Assembly: GCA_943842245.1 (NCBI GenBank)
Contig: CALTAJ010000002.1
Coordinates: 459,596-523,595, forward strand
Length of the DNA: 64,000 nt
Source: an uncultured Flavobacteriaceae bacterium
GTDB taxonomy: Bacteria > Bacteroidota > Bacteroidia > Flavobacteriales > Flavobacteriaceae
Direction: 5' to 3'
The stretch's first letter is position 1; each line of letters starts with the position of its first letter. This document shows positions 44,879 through 51,651 of this stretch, in pieces. The position numbers and the translations under genes are program-made. The notes beneath the pieces are model-generated. The model saw only the letters and a program-made list of their open reading frames with translations. It searched no databases and was not told the DNA's origin.

Positions 44879-45049
44879 TTATAGGATTTCATCTTCATTA
44901 GTATTTACTAACCTTGAAGCCTTTGCCATACTATATCTTGCAAAAGCAGAAAGTGATAAACCTATATCACCAGCAACTTTATTGTACTTGTTCTTTTCTT
45001 GTTCTGATATTCTTAAATGAACTGTACTTTCTCTTTTTAAACCTTTCAT
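44879..45049 (-). CDS. Ribbon-helix-helix protein (MobC/Arc-like), 56 residues
   Basis: ATG at 45049 opens MKGLKRESTVHLRISEQEKNKYNKVAGDIGLSLSAFARYSM. The strand STVHLRIS followed by EQEKNKYNKVAGDIGLSLSAFARYSM is the classic ribbon-helix-helix pattern of Arc/MetJ-like repressors and of relaxosome accessory proteins. It is the first gene of the minus-strand operon, next to the structured non-coding stretch, so it may control that operon or bind a transfer origin. No relaxase gene accompanies it. Confidence 0.7.
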   Translation of the reverse strand: MKGLKRESTVHLRISEQEKNKYNKVAGDIGLSLSAFARYSMAKASRLVNTNEDEIL

Positions 45050-45492
45050 ATTACTTGTATTTATTATTACAATTACTATTTACTTAACTTGTATTAAACT
45101 GCTTTGGTAACTTGATGCTTAAATGCACTTCTCCCTTAAAAGGGGATTAACCCTTCCAAGAAGTGATATTGAATCTGCTTCGTATAACCTTCAGCCCTTC
45201 AACACTTTGTTCGCCAACAAACAACTTACATTGCACTCCCTTGTAACTTACTAAACATACTCTCCACCGAGCCCAACTTGTATTGGCTTACCCACTCACC
45301 ACCGTTACGGTTTTGAACTTTCGTTCAGGAAAACTCACCATTGCGTAAATGCTGAATCTATATATACAATGAGATTGTGTTAAAAGTGTTATTGCATTTG
45401 GTGGTTGAAATTGTTGGTTATTTGAGTTTTTATTATCTAACAGGTTGATTATTAGGTAATATTATTGTGTAAAACTTTTATATTTTTAGGGT
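45050..45492. other. Non-coding, C-rich structured stretch in element A
   Basis: About 440 bp without a gene. From 45120 to 45370 the plus strand is unusually C-rich and G-poor for this genome, with an inverted repeat CACTTCT (45126-45132) / AGAAGTG (45159-45165) enclosing a smaller CCCTT/AAGGGG hairpin, and a TGAAC / GTTCA hairpin near 45317-45330. It may hold the operon promoter, a transfer or replication origin, or a structured RNA. Confidence 0.45.
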
Positions 45493-45885
45493 ATGGATTA
45501 CGTACCAACCTTTGAAAAAGATGAAAGGTTTAAGGATGATTATTACACCTTTATAAAAGCACTTGGGCTTGAATTAGAAAAAGAAGGATATATAAAAGAA
45601 TACCATCAGGATAGGTGGATGTATATATTTTCAGGTTTAGAAACCTTTGAAGGTGAAGAAAGTTTTGAATGGTTAAAAACTAAAAACCATTGCATCTATT
45701 TAATTGATCAGCTTGTAGAAGAAAATGTTATTCTTGGTGGTTTAGAAAACAAGATTGATTCTAAAATTGAAAGGTTCTTTAAAATAAAGAATGTTGCACA
45801 AACCAGATACAGTTACTATCCTAATAAACCAAAAGGTGGAGAGCAAATTGATTATCTAATTTTAAGGGTTTTAAATTCTTTATAG
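45493..45885 (+). CDS. Element protein, 130 residues, unknown function
   Basis: A soluble acidic protein (MDYVPTFEKDERFKDDYYTFIKALG...). The middle part, MYIFSGLETFEGEESFEWLKTKNHCIYLIDQLVE, resembles small proteins found near mobile-element genes in Bacteroidota in my memory, but I cannot name a family. The C-terminal half has a basic stretch (KIERFFKIKNVAQTRYSYYPNKPKGG). It reads away from the minus-strand operon from the non-coding stretch at 45.1-45.4 kb. Confidence 0.6.
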   Translation: MDYVPTFEKDERFKDDYYTFIKALGLELEKEGYIKEYHQDRWMYIFSGLETFEGEESFEWLKTKNHCIYLIDQLVEENVILGGLENKIDSKIERFFKIKNVAQTRYSYYPNKPKGGEQIDYLILRVLNSL

Positions 45886-45977
45886 TAGTCTTTATACTAT
45901 AACACTCTAAATAGTTTACTGATTATTTCTTTTGATGTTTGTCCTGTAGCAATGGTGCTACAATTAAAACAACAGAT

Positions 45978-46358
45978 ATGAAAACAATAGATTATAAAAA
46001 TAAGTTCTGCTTATACTTTCGCTTAAATGATGATATGTACATTGATGATGATGAAGTAAGCGGAGAATTTAAACACGAAGGTTTAAAGTGTAGCTTTCAT
46101 CTTTATTTAACTGATGAAACTGTTATATATAATATTACAGTAGATAAAGAATTTGAAAAACTATATTCAAGAGATTTAGAAGGAGCAAATGCCTATTTAG
46201 AAGATTGCTGGAGAAGTGGTATTGGTTTTGATTTAGAAGTTGATTATCCTGAAAATATTAATTGGAATTGGCATCCTTTTGATTTTGTTTTGGCTGAAGA
46301 AATATACCAATACTTTCACCCAAGTATTGTATGTCCATCATTAGAAACAGTAGAATGA
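45978..46358 (+). CDS. Acidic element protein, 126 residues, unknown function
   Basis: I use ATG 45978 (MKTIDYKNKFCLYFRLNDDM); an upstream TTG would add 13 unlikely residues. The product is strongly acidic with many Asp, Glu, Tyr and Trp (DDDEVSGEFKHEG, DYPENINWNWHPFDF), a composition seen in DNA-mimic anti-restriction proteins, but this is only composition. It is followed by a clear terminator at 46401. Confidence 0.55.
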   Translation: MKTIDYKNKFCLYFRLNDDMYIDDDEVSGEFKHEGLKCSFHLYLTDETVIYNITVDKEFEKLYSRDLEGANAYLEDCWRSGIGFDLEVDYPENINWNWHPFDFVLAEEIYQYFHPSIVCPSLETVE

Positions 46359-46400
46359 TGTAGTTAGTGGCAACTATCTTTAAGTTGTGGTTGTTTTCTT

Positions 46401-46425
46401 AACCCTTGCTTCGGCAGGGGTTTTG
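46401..46425 (+). terminator. Rho-independent terminator after the acidic gene
   Basis: AACCCTTGC, TTCG tetraloop, GCAGGGGTT, then T-rich. It ends the transcript of the 45493-46358 genes. Confidence 0.8.
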
Positions 46426-46763
46426 TATTTTGTATATTTAGGTATTCAACACACTTTTTTAAGAGTTTGCAAATTACATTATCCGCAATTTCACCAAATT
46501 AACGTATAATATTTATTATGTAAAATAGGTTTATTAATCCCAATGTTTATAGCCCTTCACAAAGGGTAGGGGTAATTATCAACTTTACAAATCCCATATT
46601 TAACCCTTTTTTGAACTTTTAACGTTACTTTTTTGATTTTTGGGGTACTTTCTGCACTAACCCCATTATATTATTTTTAATTAATCCACAATTCTATTAA
46701 ATATTTTACAATGGTGTTTTACCATTAGAAATTGCAATACAAAGTGTAATCAGTATTGATGTT
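46426..46763. other. Non-coding AT-rich stretch with small hairpins
   Basis: No gene is seen. Small dyads are GGGGT...ACCCC (about 46642-46665) and AATGGT/ACCATT (about 46710-46727). It probably contains the promoter of the repeat-headed short genes that follow. Confidence 0.4.
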
Positions 46764-46796
46764 TTACTAAAACTTTGCGATGGAATTAGTAGATTT
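46764..46796 (+). repeat. 33-bp direct repeat ahead of short gene, copy 1
   Basis: Identical to 46921-46953. It ends 16 bp before the ATG of a 31-codon frame. Confidence 0.9.
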
Positions 46797-46812
46797 ACAC
46801 AAAACTAAAAGG

Positions 46813-46908
46813 ATGAAAAATTATTCAGATTTTGTGTATGAAACTTTGAAGAAGTTCTATAGATGTGAATTAAAGACTTGGAGAAAAATATTTAAGTACA
46901 AATATTAA
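46813..46908 (+). CDS. Short 31-codon frame between 33-bp repeats
   Basis: ATG at 46813, preceded by AAAAGG, encodes MKNYSDFVYETLKKFYRCEL and then TWRKIFKYKY with a strongly basic end. It has no signal peptide. Its position between two exact repeats, each directly before a short frame, makes it worth noting; whether it is translated is unknown. Confidence 0.35.
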   Translation: MKNYSDFVYETLKKFYRCELKTWRKIFKYKY

Positions 46909-46920
46909 TGACCTAACTCC

Positions 46921-46953
46921 TTACTAAAACTTTGCGATGGAATTAGTAGATTT
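46921..46953 (+). repeat. 33-bp direct repeat ahead of Kazal gene, copy 2
   Basis: Exact copy of 46764-46796. It ends six bases before the ATG of the Kazal lipoprotein, so it forms its 5' leader. Confidence 0.9.
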
Positions 46954-46959
46954 GAAATA

Positions 46960-47184
46960 ATGAAAAAATTTCTTTTAATACTCTCTTTATTATTTTCCTG
47001 TAATCACAATACTGAAGAGTGTTTCTGTACTGAAGAATACAATCCTGTTTGTGCAGGTAATAATCAATATTCAAATCCTTGTAAAGCGCAATGTGATGGT
47101 TTTGAAAATTCAGAAATCACCATTTTACTAACTCAAGAAGAAATTAATACAGGTATGTTAGTTGAGGTTAATTGCTCAATTTAG
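46960..47184 (+). CDS. Kazal-type protease inhibitor-like lipoprotein
   Basis: A 74-residue lipoprotein: MKKFLLILSLLFSC with lipobox LFSC, a short linker and then CFCTEEYNPVCAGNNQYSNPCKAQC, which matches the Kazal signature (C-x-C-x-x-EYxPVC-x-x-x-x-x-Y-x-N-x-C-x-x-x-C). Kazal domains inhibit serine proteases. Surface display on the cell could block grazer or host proteases. It is cargo of the integrative element. The C-terminal part is slightly extended (EEINTGMLVEVNCSI) with one more Cys. Confidence 0.8.
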   Translation: MKKFLLILSLLFSCNHNTEECFCTEEYNPVCAGNNQYSNPCKAQCDGFENSEITILLTQEEINTGMLVEVNCSI

Positions 47185-47187
47185 AAT

Positions 47188-47213
47188 CCTAACTCCCTAC
47201 CTAAAACTTTCGC
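47188..47213 (+). repeat. Degenerate third leader repeat
   Basis: CCTAACTCC (47188-47196) and then CTACCTAAAACTTTCGC resemble the segment beginning CCTAACTCC at 46912 followed by the 33-bp repeat. It precedes the third short gene. Confidence 0.5.
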
Positions 47214-47255
47214 TTAAAATCAATACCTTTTCATCTAATTTAAAATCAAATAAAA

Positions 47256-47558
47256 ATGAAGAATATTAAAAATATAGTGATAGGAATTTTTGCAGTAATT
47301 GGATTTGGTGCAATTGTAACAGGGTTTACAAATTTTGATTCCAACTTTAAATCAGATAATATTTCTGTTGGTGCTTTTTGTGATGGATGGGAAGAAGGAT
47401 GGGAAGAAGGAACTTGTGAAGGCTTCACTGATAGAAGGGGTGGGCTTTGTCCTCCAACACCTGTTACTCCTGTTTGCCCTGTTGCACCTGTAGGTAGAAA
47501 TACTTGGAAGGGTGGATATAATATGGGTTATAAAGCAGGATATAAATATAAGTGGTAA
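47256..47558 (+). CDS. Small exported Gly/Cys-rich protein
   Basis: A 100-residue protein with an N-terminal hydrophobic segment (IVIGIFAVIGFGAIVTGF) acting as signal or anchor. The mature part has CDGWEEGWEEGTCEGF, CPPTPVTPVCPVAPVG and WKGGYNMGYKAGYKYKW: two glycine-repeat blocks around a Pro/Cys stretch. I recall similar short secreted proteins (GWEDGYCEG type) in Bacteroidota, without known function. It is the last of three repeat-headed short genes and lies beside the integrase end. Confidence 0.65.
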   Translation: MKNIKNIVIGIFAVIGFGAIVTGFTNFDSNFKSDNISVGAFCDGWEEGWEEGTCEGFTDRRGGLCPPTPVTPVCPVAPVGRNTWKGGYNMGYKAGYKYKW

Positions 47559-47594
47559 TTATATTTAAAGAATTGTAATCGTAAGGGTTGAGTA

Positions 47595-48934
47595 TTAAAG
47601 CCCTAATTCTTTACCCCTACTGTATATAGCTTTGTATATTTCTTCTGCTCTGTATTCGTTTAATACGTTTAATTCGTGTGCTTCATCTACTTGTAGCTTC
47701 AATTCATCCCATTCCCAATCTTGATAGTGTGCTTTAATGGTTGGGTTAGCGTGTCCTAAGTAGTTTATATCTTATATCCTGCGAAATCTTTAGTTTAAGA
47801 GCGTATGATTCAAAGGTTTTACGAGCAGTTTTAAAAGGCTTACCTAATAAGTTTTTTATTCTTTTTTGGTAAACATCCCATACGTTTTTGTGTATTAGGG
47901 TATCGTTTATATCGTAAGCAAATATCCAACCATCACTCATTTTTTCTGGTATTACATCGTATACCCTCCTTTTTCAAATGGTTTACCTGTTCTTTTATTA
48001 GTCTTTCTGTTTGTGAGTTCTTTCAACCAATAAAGCAAGAACTGCTATAATACTGTGAGTAGGATATATATTAATCTTTATCTCCATTAACTCTCCTGAC
48101 TTACTTCTTTCGTGCTTTATAAATCTTCTTTTATCCCACCCTGCTTCACTATCATTAATATCAAGATTGTTCGCATACTTGTGCATTGTAACTATATCAG
48201 CTTGGTATAAACCTCTTAAACAAAACATCAATAAATAAAAGAATAATGCCTGTATATCGTATATATCATTTGCTTTAGGTATTGCTTCTAAAAAGTCCTC
48301 TGTCTTTACTGTTTCAACTATCTTAATGCTACTGCCTCTTTTTACTTTCCATTCATCTCTACGTATAAATGGCTCACTTATTAATCCTTTCTGATATGCA
48401 AGGTTTTTAATCTTACCTAAATGGGTTAAATAGGTTCTTACTGATGTAGGAGATAATCTTTTTTTCCAACCCTGTACGCATTTATCTATAAACTCATTTG
48501 TTAGGTCTGCTAATAGTATCTTTTTCGCTTCCTACTTCCTTGTATACGGCTTGTACTACTCCCTCGTAAGTGTTGTAAGAGTTTCTATTATCGTATTTAG
48601 CTTTCAGTACTGTTTCTAAAAATCCTTGTAGGTTTTCATTAGTAGCTGCATTACCTCCACCTAACTTAACACAAAGTTCATCCCAAGTGTAACTCCCACT
48701 CTCAAATAAACTCCAAGCCAAGTTCATATTATTAGTAATCTCTGTTAGCTTACGATTAACTATAATAGAATCTAAAGCAGTTCCTTTTACTTGGTATGTT
48801 CTATGAAGCCAATCTGATGGTTTAACTTTAAGTGACGTGGTCTTCATAAAGGTTTGGTCTGCCTTTTTTAGCCGTAGGAATATTAGAGACCTACCATCTT
48901 TGTTTACAGGTTTTAGATATAAACCAACTCCCAT
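47595..48934 (-). pseudogene. int: Tyrosine integrase with at least three frameshifts
   Basis: Pieces in different frames rebuild one protein of about 445 residues. The N-terminal core-binding part is intact (MGVGLYLKPVNKDGRSLIFL..., 48934-48494). It shifts near 48520 to KKILLADLTNEFIDKCVQGW and continues to the first catalytic Arg in CLRGLYQADIV. A second shift near 47990 leads to EQVNHLKKEG and MSDGWIFAYDIND, with KTARKTF as the K-x-x-R box. A third near 47755 leads to LGHANPTIKAHYQDW, with the box-II His and the Tyr nucleophile. The gene is adjacent to the right arm sites and att, as expected. As read, it cannot make a full enzyme. Confidence 0.88.
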
Positions 48935-48961
48935 ACACCAAATATAAACATTTTTTTAATT

Positions 48962-48981
48962 AGTATACCGATTAGTATACC
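48962..48981 (+). promoter_or_regulatory. Paired arm-type repeat at right end of element A
   Basis: Two AGTATACC units start at 48962 and 48974, 12 bp apart, between the integrase start and the att core. The same unit and spacing recur at 49156-49175 on the other side of the core. Confidence 0.65.
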
Positions 48982-49076
48982 GTTATTTTGGTAAGTACTG
49001 TAAACTCTTACCTCTGTAAGGCTGTTATTATTGATAATTGTATTGTAATCAATTAGTTAGGTATTTTTATACTTAT

Positions 49077-49120
49077 TTACGGCTCAAGAGGTTACAGGTT
49101 TGAATCCTGTCGAGGTCACT
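49077..49120 (+). repeat. Attachment core, distal copy (attR of A, attL of B)
   Basis: A 44-bp copy of the tRNA-Arg 3' half. Against the tRNA copy it has A at 49094 and T at 49110, changing the outer T-stem pair from G-C to A-U, so the stem would still fold. Confidence 0.9.
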
Positions 49121-49129
49121 AAAAACAAA

Positions 49130-49155
49130 GGGTTGCAGAAATGTAGCCCTTTTTT
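49130..49155 (+). terminator. Terminator beside distal att core
   Basis: GGGTTGCA (49130-49137), GAAA loop, TGTAGCCC (49142-49149), then T. It occupies the same place as the terminator at 41771 but has a different sequence. Confidence 0.8.
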
Positions 49156-49175
49156 AGTATACCATTTAGTATACC
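49156..49175 (+). promoter_or_regulatory. Paired arm-type repeat at left end of element B
   Basis: AGTATACC units start at 49156 and 49168, 12 bp apart, 36 bp past the att core. They match the right-end arms of element A rather than the left-end arms at 41804. Confidence 0.65.
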
Positions 49176-49265
49176 GTTTAATCTTTCTTATTTAGTTCAT
49201 ACCTCAACTTGTAATACTTTGAAGCATTGATTCTGATGCCGCAATATAAGAATACTAATTTACCG

Positions 49266-49850
49266 TTAACTACCTTCTTTGTTAGTTTTGACATACTTAA
49301 TATTATTGTTTTTAATGTGAAATAAATCTATACCTGTATCTGTTTGCGTGAATATTTCTTCAAATTCAAATTCGTAAGCATCCAGCTTTGATATATAATA
49401 ATTTTGCAGCGTTTTTGTTTCAATTAGTTCTTTTAGATAATGACTAAATACATTTGATTGTATCATTATAGCAAAACACTCTTTACAAAACCCCTGATCA
49501 TCAACTCCATTTACTTGTAAAATCAATTGAGGATAAAATACTAATGAATCATTTGTACTGTTTAAAATGGTATGTATTTGGCTGTTTGGTTTGCTGATGT
49601 GATGCCCTATAGTGAATCGTGTGCTGTACTTTTTATATTGTGGCTTTCTTATCCTTAAAGCAACACCCTGTAACCCCCTATCAATTTGTAAAATGGCATC
49701 TATACCTGAACGTTTATCCATTTCTGTTTGTGAAATGTTATATACTAAACTTGCACCTGTAAGATCCTGAATTAAGGCACTATTATTCTGAACGAATATT
49801 TCTTCGTACAGTTTACGTTCTTCAAACGGAAATTTATCGTAACCTTTCAT
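49266..49850 (-). CDS. Element-borne 194-residue protein, second copy
   Basis: Amino-acid sequence identical to the 41927-42511 product. The only base difference I found inside the gene is synonymous (an Ile codon ATT against ATA near 49352). It remains intact although its surroundings are decayed, which suggests either recent duplication, gene conversion or selection. As in element A, it reads towards the att core. The possible nuclease-like pattern noted for the other copy applies here too. Confidence 0.75.
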   Translation of the reverse strand: MKGYDKFPFEERKLYEEIFVQNNSALIQDLTGASLVYNISQTEMDKRSGIDAILQIDRGLQGVALRIRKPQYKKYSTRFTIGHHISKPNSQIHTILNSTNDSLVFYPQLILQVNGVDDQGFCKECFAIMIQSNVFSHYLKELIETKTLQNYYISKLDAYEFEFEEIFTQTDTGIDLFHIKNNNIKYVKTNKEGS

Positions 49851-50194
49851 TTAACAAATACTTAATATTTAACATCAAATTTTTATTTATTCTTAATTAT
49901 CTATTGGTTTAATTATCATTTATGAAAAAATTATAAATATTTTTTATGTGAAGCATATATTGCAAAATTTATTAAATTAAGTTTACTTGTATTTCGCAAT
50001 GAAGTGCAACCATTAACCAATTCGTTTATTTGAAGCCGCTGTTCTTGAATGGCGGTTTTTTTGTGATTAAAATCAAATCTTTTACCGATTTTTTACTTAC
50101 ATTCATTTAACTTTTTTTTCACTCAAAAAGTGAATTGGTTTATGATTAATTGTAGCCTTTGGGAATATCTCCTGAAGGCTTTTTTATTTCAAAC
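49851..50194. other. Non-coding part of the element B repeat
   Basis: Equivalent of 42512-42840 in element A, with the same conserved TTTCGCAATGAAGTGCAACC stretch (49991-50010) and a plus-strand terminator. It also retains the 3' end of the 79-residue gene (to 50218). Confidence 0.5.
50036..50062 (+). terminator. Terminator hairpin, variable stem (element B copy)
   Basis: CCGC / GCGG with an inner TTC / GAA and then seven T. Stem and loop differ from the element A copy at 42697 while flanks are the same. Confidence 0.7.
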
Positions 50195-50731
50195 TTAACT
50201 TTTAGGTTCTTTAAGGTTTCGTAATGAATTATTTGAAATTCCCCCCATTTTGTTGTACTTGGCAACAACATAGTAAGTGTCATTACTTTGAGCTATTCCG
50301 AATCCAATCTTATCTGCATTTTTTACACAAAATCTGATCGAGAGTTAGTTTTTTAACATCATCTTCAGATAAGACCCAAAATACAGAAGCTTTAATAAGA
50401 GGTTTGAAGCGTCTTTAAAATAGTTTGTTGGAGCATAAAAAATCAACTCTCCTTTTCCATCTTTAACAGTACTGTGTTCTGGATTATTAATTACAGCCAA
50501 GTAATCTGCCCATTGTTGAGCCTCGTCTGTTAATTTTTGATCATAAACGAGCGGCTTGTATTCAAAATAGCTTCTGTGTATGTTTTGAAACTTAATGGCA
50601 TCCTTCATGTTTTTCAAGAGAAGCATTTTGTCTTCTGCATCTGTAGCTAAGTGTCCATTTAAAGCTAAAGATGATGGTGTTTGTGCTATTCCAATTAAAG
50701 GAATTAGCATTAATAATAATAGATTTTTCAT
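50195..50731 (-). pseudogene. CAP-domain (SCP/PR-1-like) secreted protein, frameshifted
   Basis: ATG at 50731 opens a signal peptide (MKNLLLLMLIPLIGIAQ) followed by a CAP-like domain: IHRSYFEYKPLVYDQKLTDEAQQWADYLA and EHSTVKDGKGELIFYAP. The frame then shifts near 50400 (to ASVFWVLSEDDVKKL) and again near 50330 (to KNADKIGFGIAQSNDTYYVV with AKYNK), rebuilding the typical C-terminal CAP strands. The remaining end runs into the element repeat at 50220, which cuts or replaces the original 3' end. Non-functional as read. Confidence 0.8.
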
Positions 50732-50896
50732 AATAGTATATTTTAAATTTCTACCATTATCCAAAACCTCTCGTATTTGGTCTATCCACACTTCCCCCAA
50801 ACAACTACCCCCCTAAAACCACTATACAGGAATCTTAGGTTAAGGCAATGATATCAATGGATTAGAAGGATTTGGATTGTATCCATTGGTGTAAAA

Positions 50897-50927
50897 GAAA
50901 AAACCCCTCACTGAAGTGAAGGGCTTT
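50897..50927 (-). terminator. Rho-independent terminator, minus strand
   Basis: CCCTTCACT / AGTGAGGGG stem with a run of T on the minus strand, 34 bp after the end of the next decayed gene. Confidence 0.75.
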
Positions 50928-50960
50928 TATTATATGAATTTCCTTACGGTTAATAAGTCT

Positions 50961-51641
50961 TTAAGGACTTGTAACCATGTAGTCTCTGACATCTTCAACC
51001 TTTCCTCTTTCGCCTAGAAGTTTTATAAACTCACTTTGCTTTTGCAATTCGTCTATAAAGCATTACATGTTCGTGATCATCTTTCGCCTGATACACCCAC
51101 CCAGTGAGTCGCTCCATTAGGGTGATTTATGTCATAAGTCCCGAAAGCTGCCCAGCGACCTTCAAACTGTTTTTTGAATTTTTTCACAATTTTATCATGA
51201 GCTATTTTAAATTGGTTGGGGTCACTTGCTTTCATGTCCCAAATATGATCCCATTTATAATCTCTCGTTGGTTCCTTCTTGTCTCGCTTAGTACCCTGCC
51301 CATGTATTGACTCTCCGTATTCTTCTACGTAATTTTCCGTTTGAGAAAACCATAGAGGAGCTTTGTCCCCTACATCAGTTCCTTCCCATAGATCTTCACC
51401 TATTTCCCAGTACCATATAAATCTATGAGTCATGCCGTCGTCAGCACCTTTCCCTAGTCTCTGAAGAGCAAACCCTCCTTTGTTAGGTTTCATGTCCTTA
51501 CAGCATGTTTCGTAAGCTTCCTCCAACTTGGATTCTAGGTAATCTTTTGCTTTAACTTCTTGTGCGTTAAATACCATTGTTTGTGCCGAGACAAAAACAG
51601 AAACAAGAAATATAGGAAATTAAATAATGTAGTTTTTTCAT
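50961..51641 (-). pseudogene. Secreted protein gene, frameshifted, copy 1 of tandem pair
   Basis: ATG at 51641 (MKKLHYLISY...) opens a signal peptide whose end (FLVSVFVSAQ) lies in another frame, joined to a 166-residue frame (NAQEVKAKDYLESKLEEAYETC... to HWVGVSGER, ending at 51077). A further shift gives FIDELQKQSEFIKLLGERG and KVEDVRDYMVTSP with the stop at 50961. The rebuilt product is a secreted protein of about 225 residues, with Trp/Gly-rich segments. Family unknown. The neighbouring gene at 51652 has a similar layout and may be a paralogue. Confidence 0.7.
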
Positions 51642-51651
51642 TTTAATTGGT

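Larger units (their letters stand above)
41723..49120. mobile_element. Integrative element A in tRNA-Arg, about 7.35 kb
   Basis: Bounded by 44-bp direct repeats of the tRNA 3' half. From the left: terminator, arm-type repeats, a 194-residue gene, a minus-strand series of small overlapping genes with a ribbon-helix-helix gene at its head, a structured non-coding stretch, plus-strand small genes, then a tyrosine integrase (frameshifted) and arm-type repeats next to the right att. No relaxase, replication initiator or capsid gene was recognised, so it resembles a small satellite or mobilisable island, now probably immobile because the integrase is broken. Confidence 0.82.
49177..50220. repeat. 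1.04-kb near-identical repeat, copy in element B
   Basis: Second copy of 41838-42884. Homology ends sharply at 50220 inside the last codons of what is the 79-residue gene in element A; here it is fused to the remains of a CAP-domain gene. Confidence 0.9.

Noticed and set aside
47595-48934. Programmed frameshifting of the integrase
   Set aside because: Three separate shifts without slippery-site context fit decay or sequence error better than programmed recoding.
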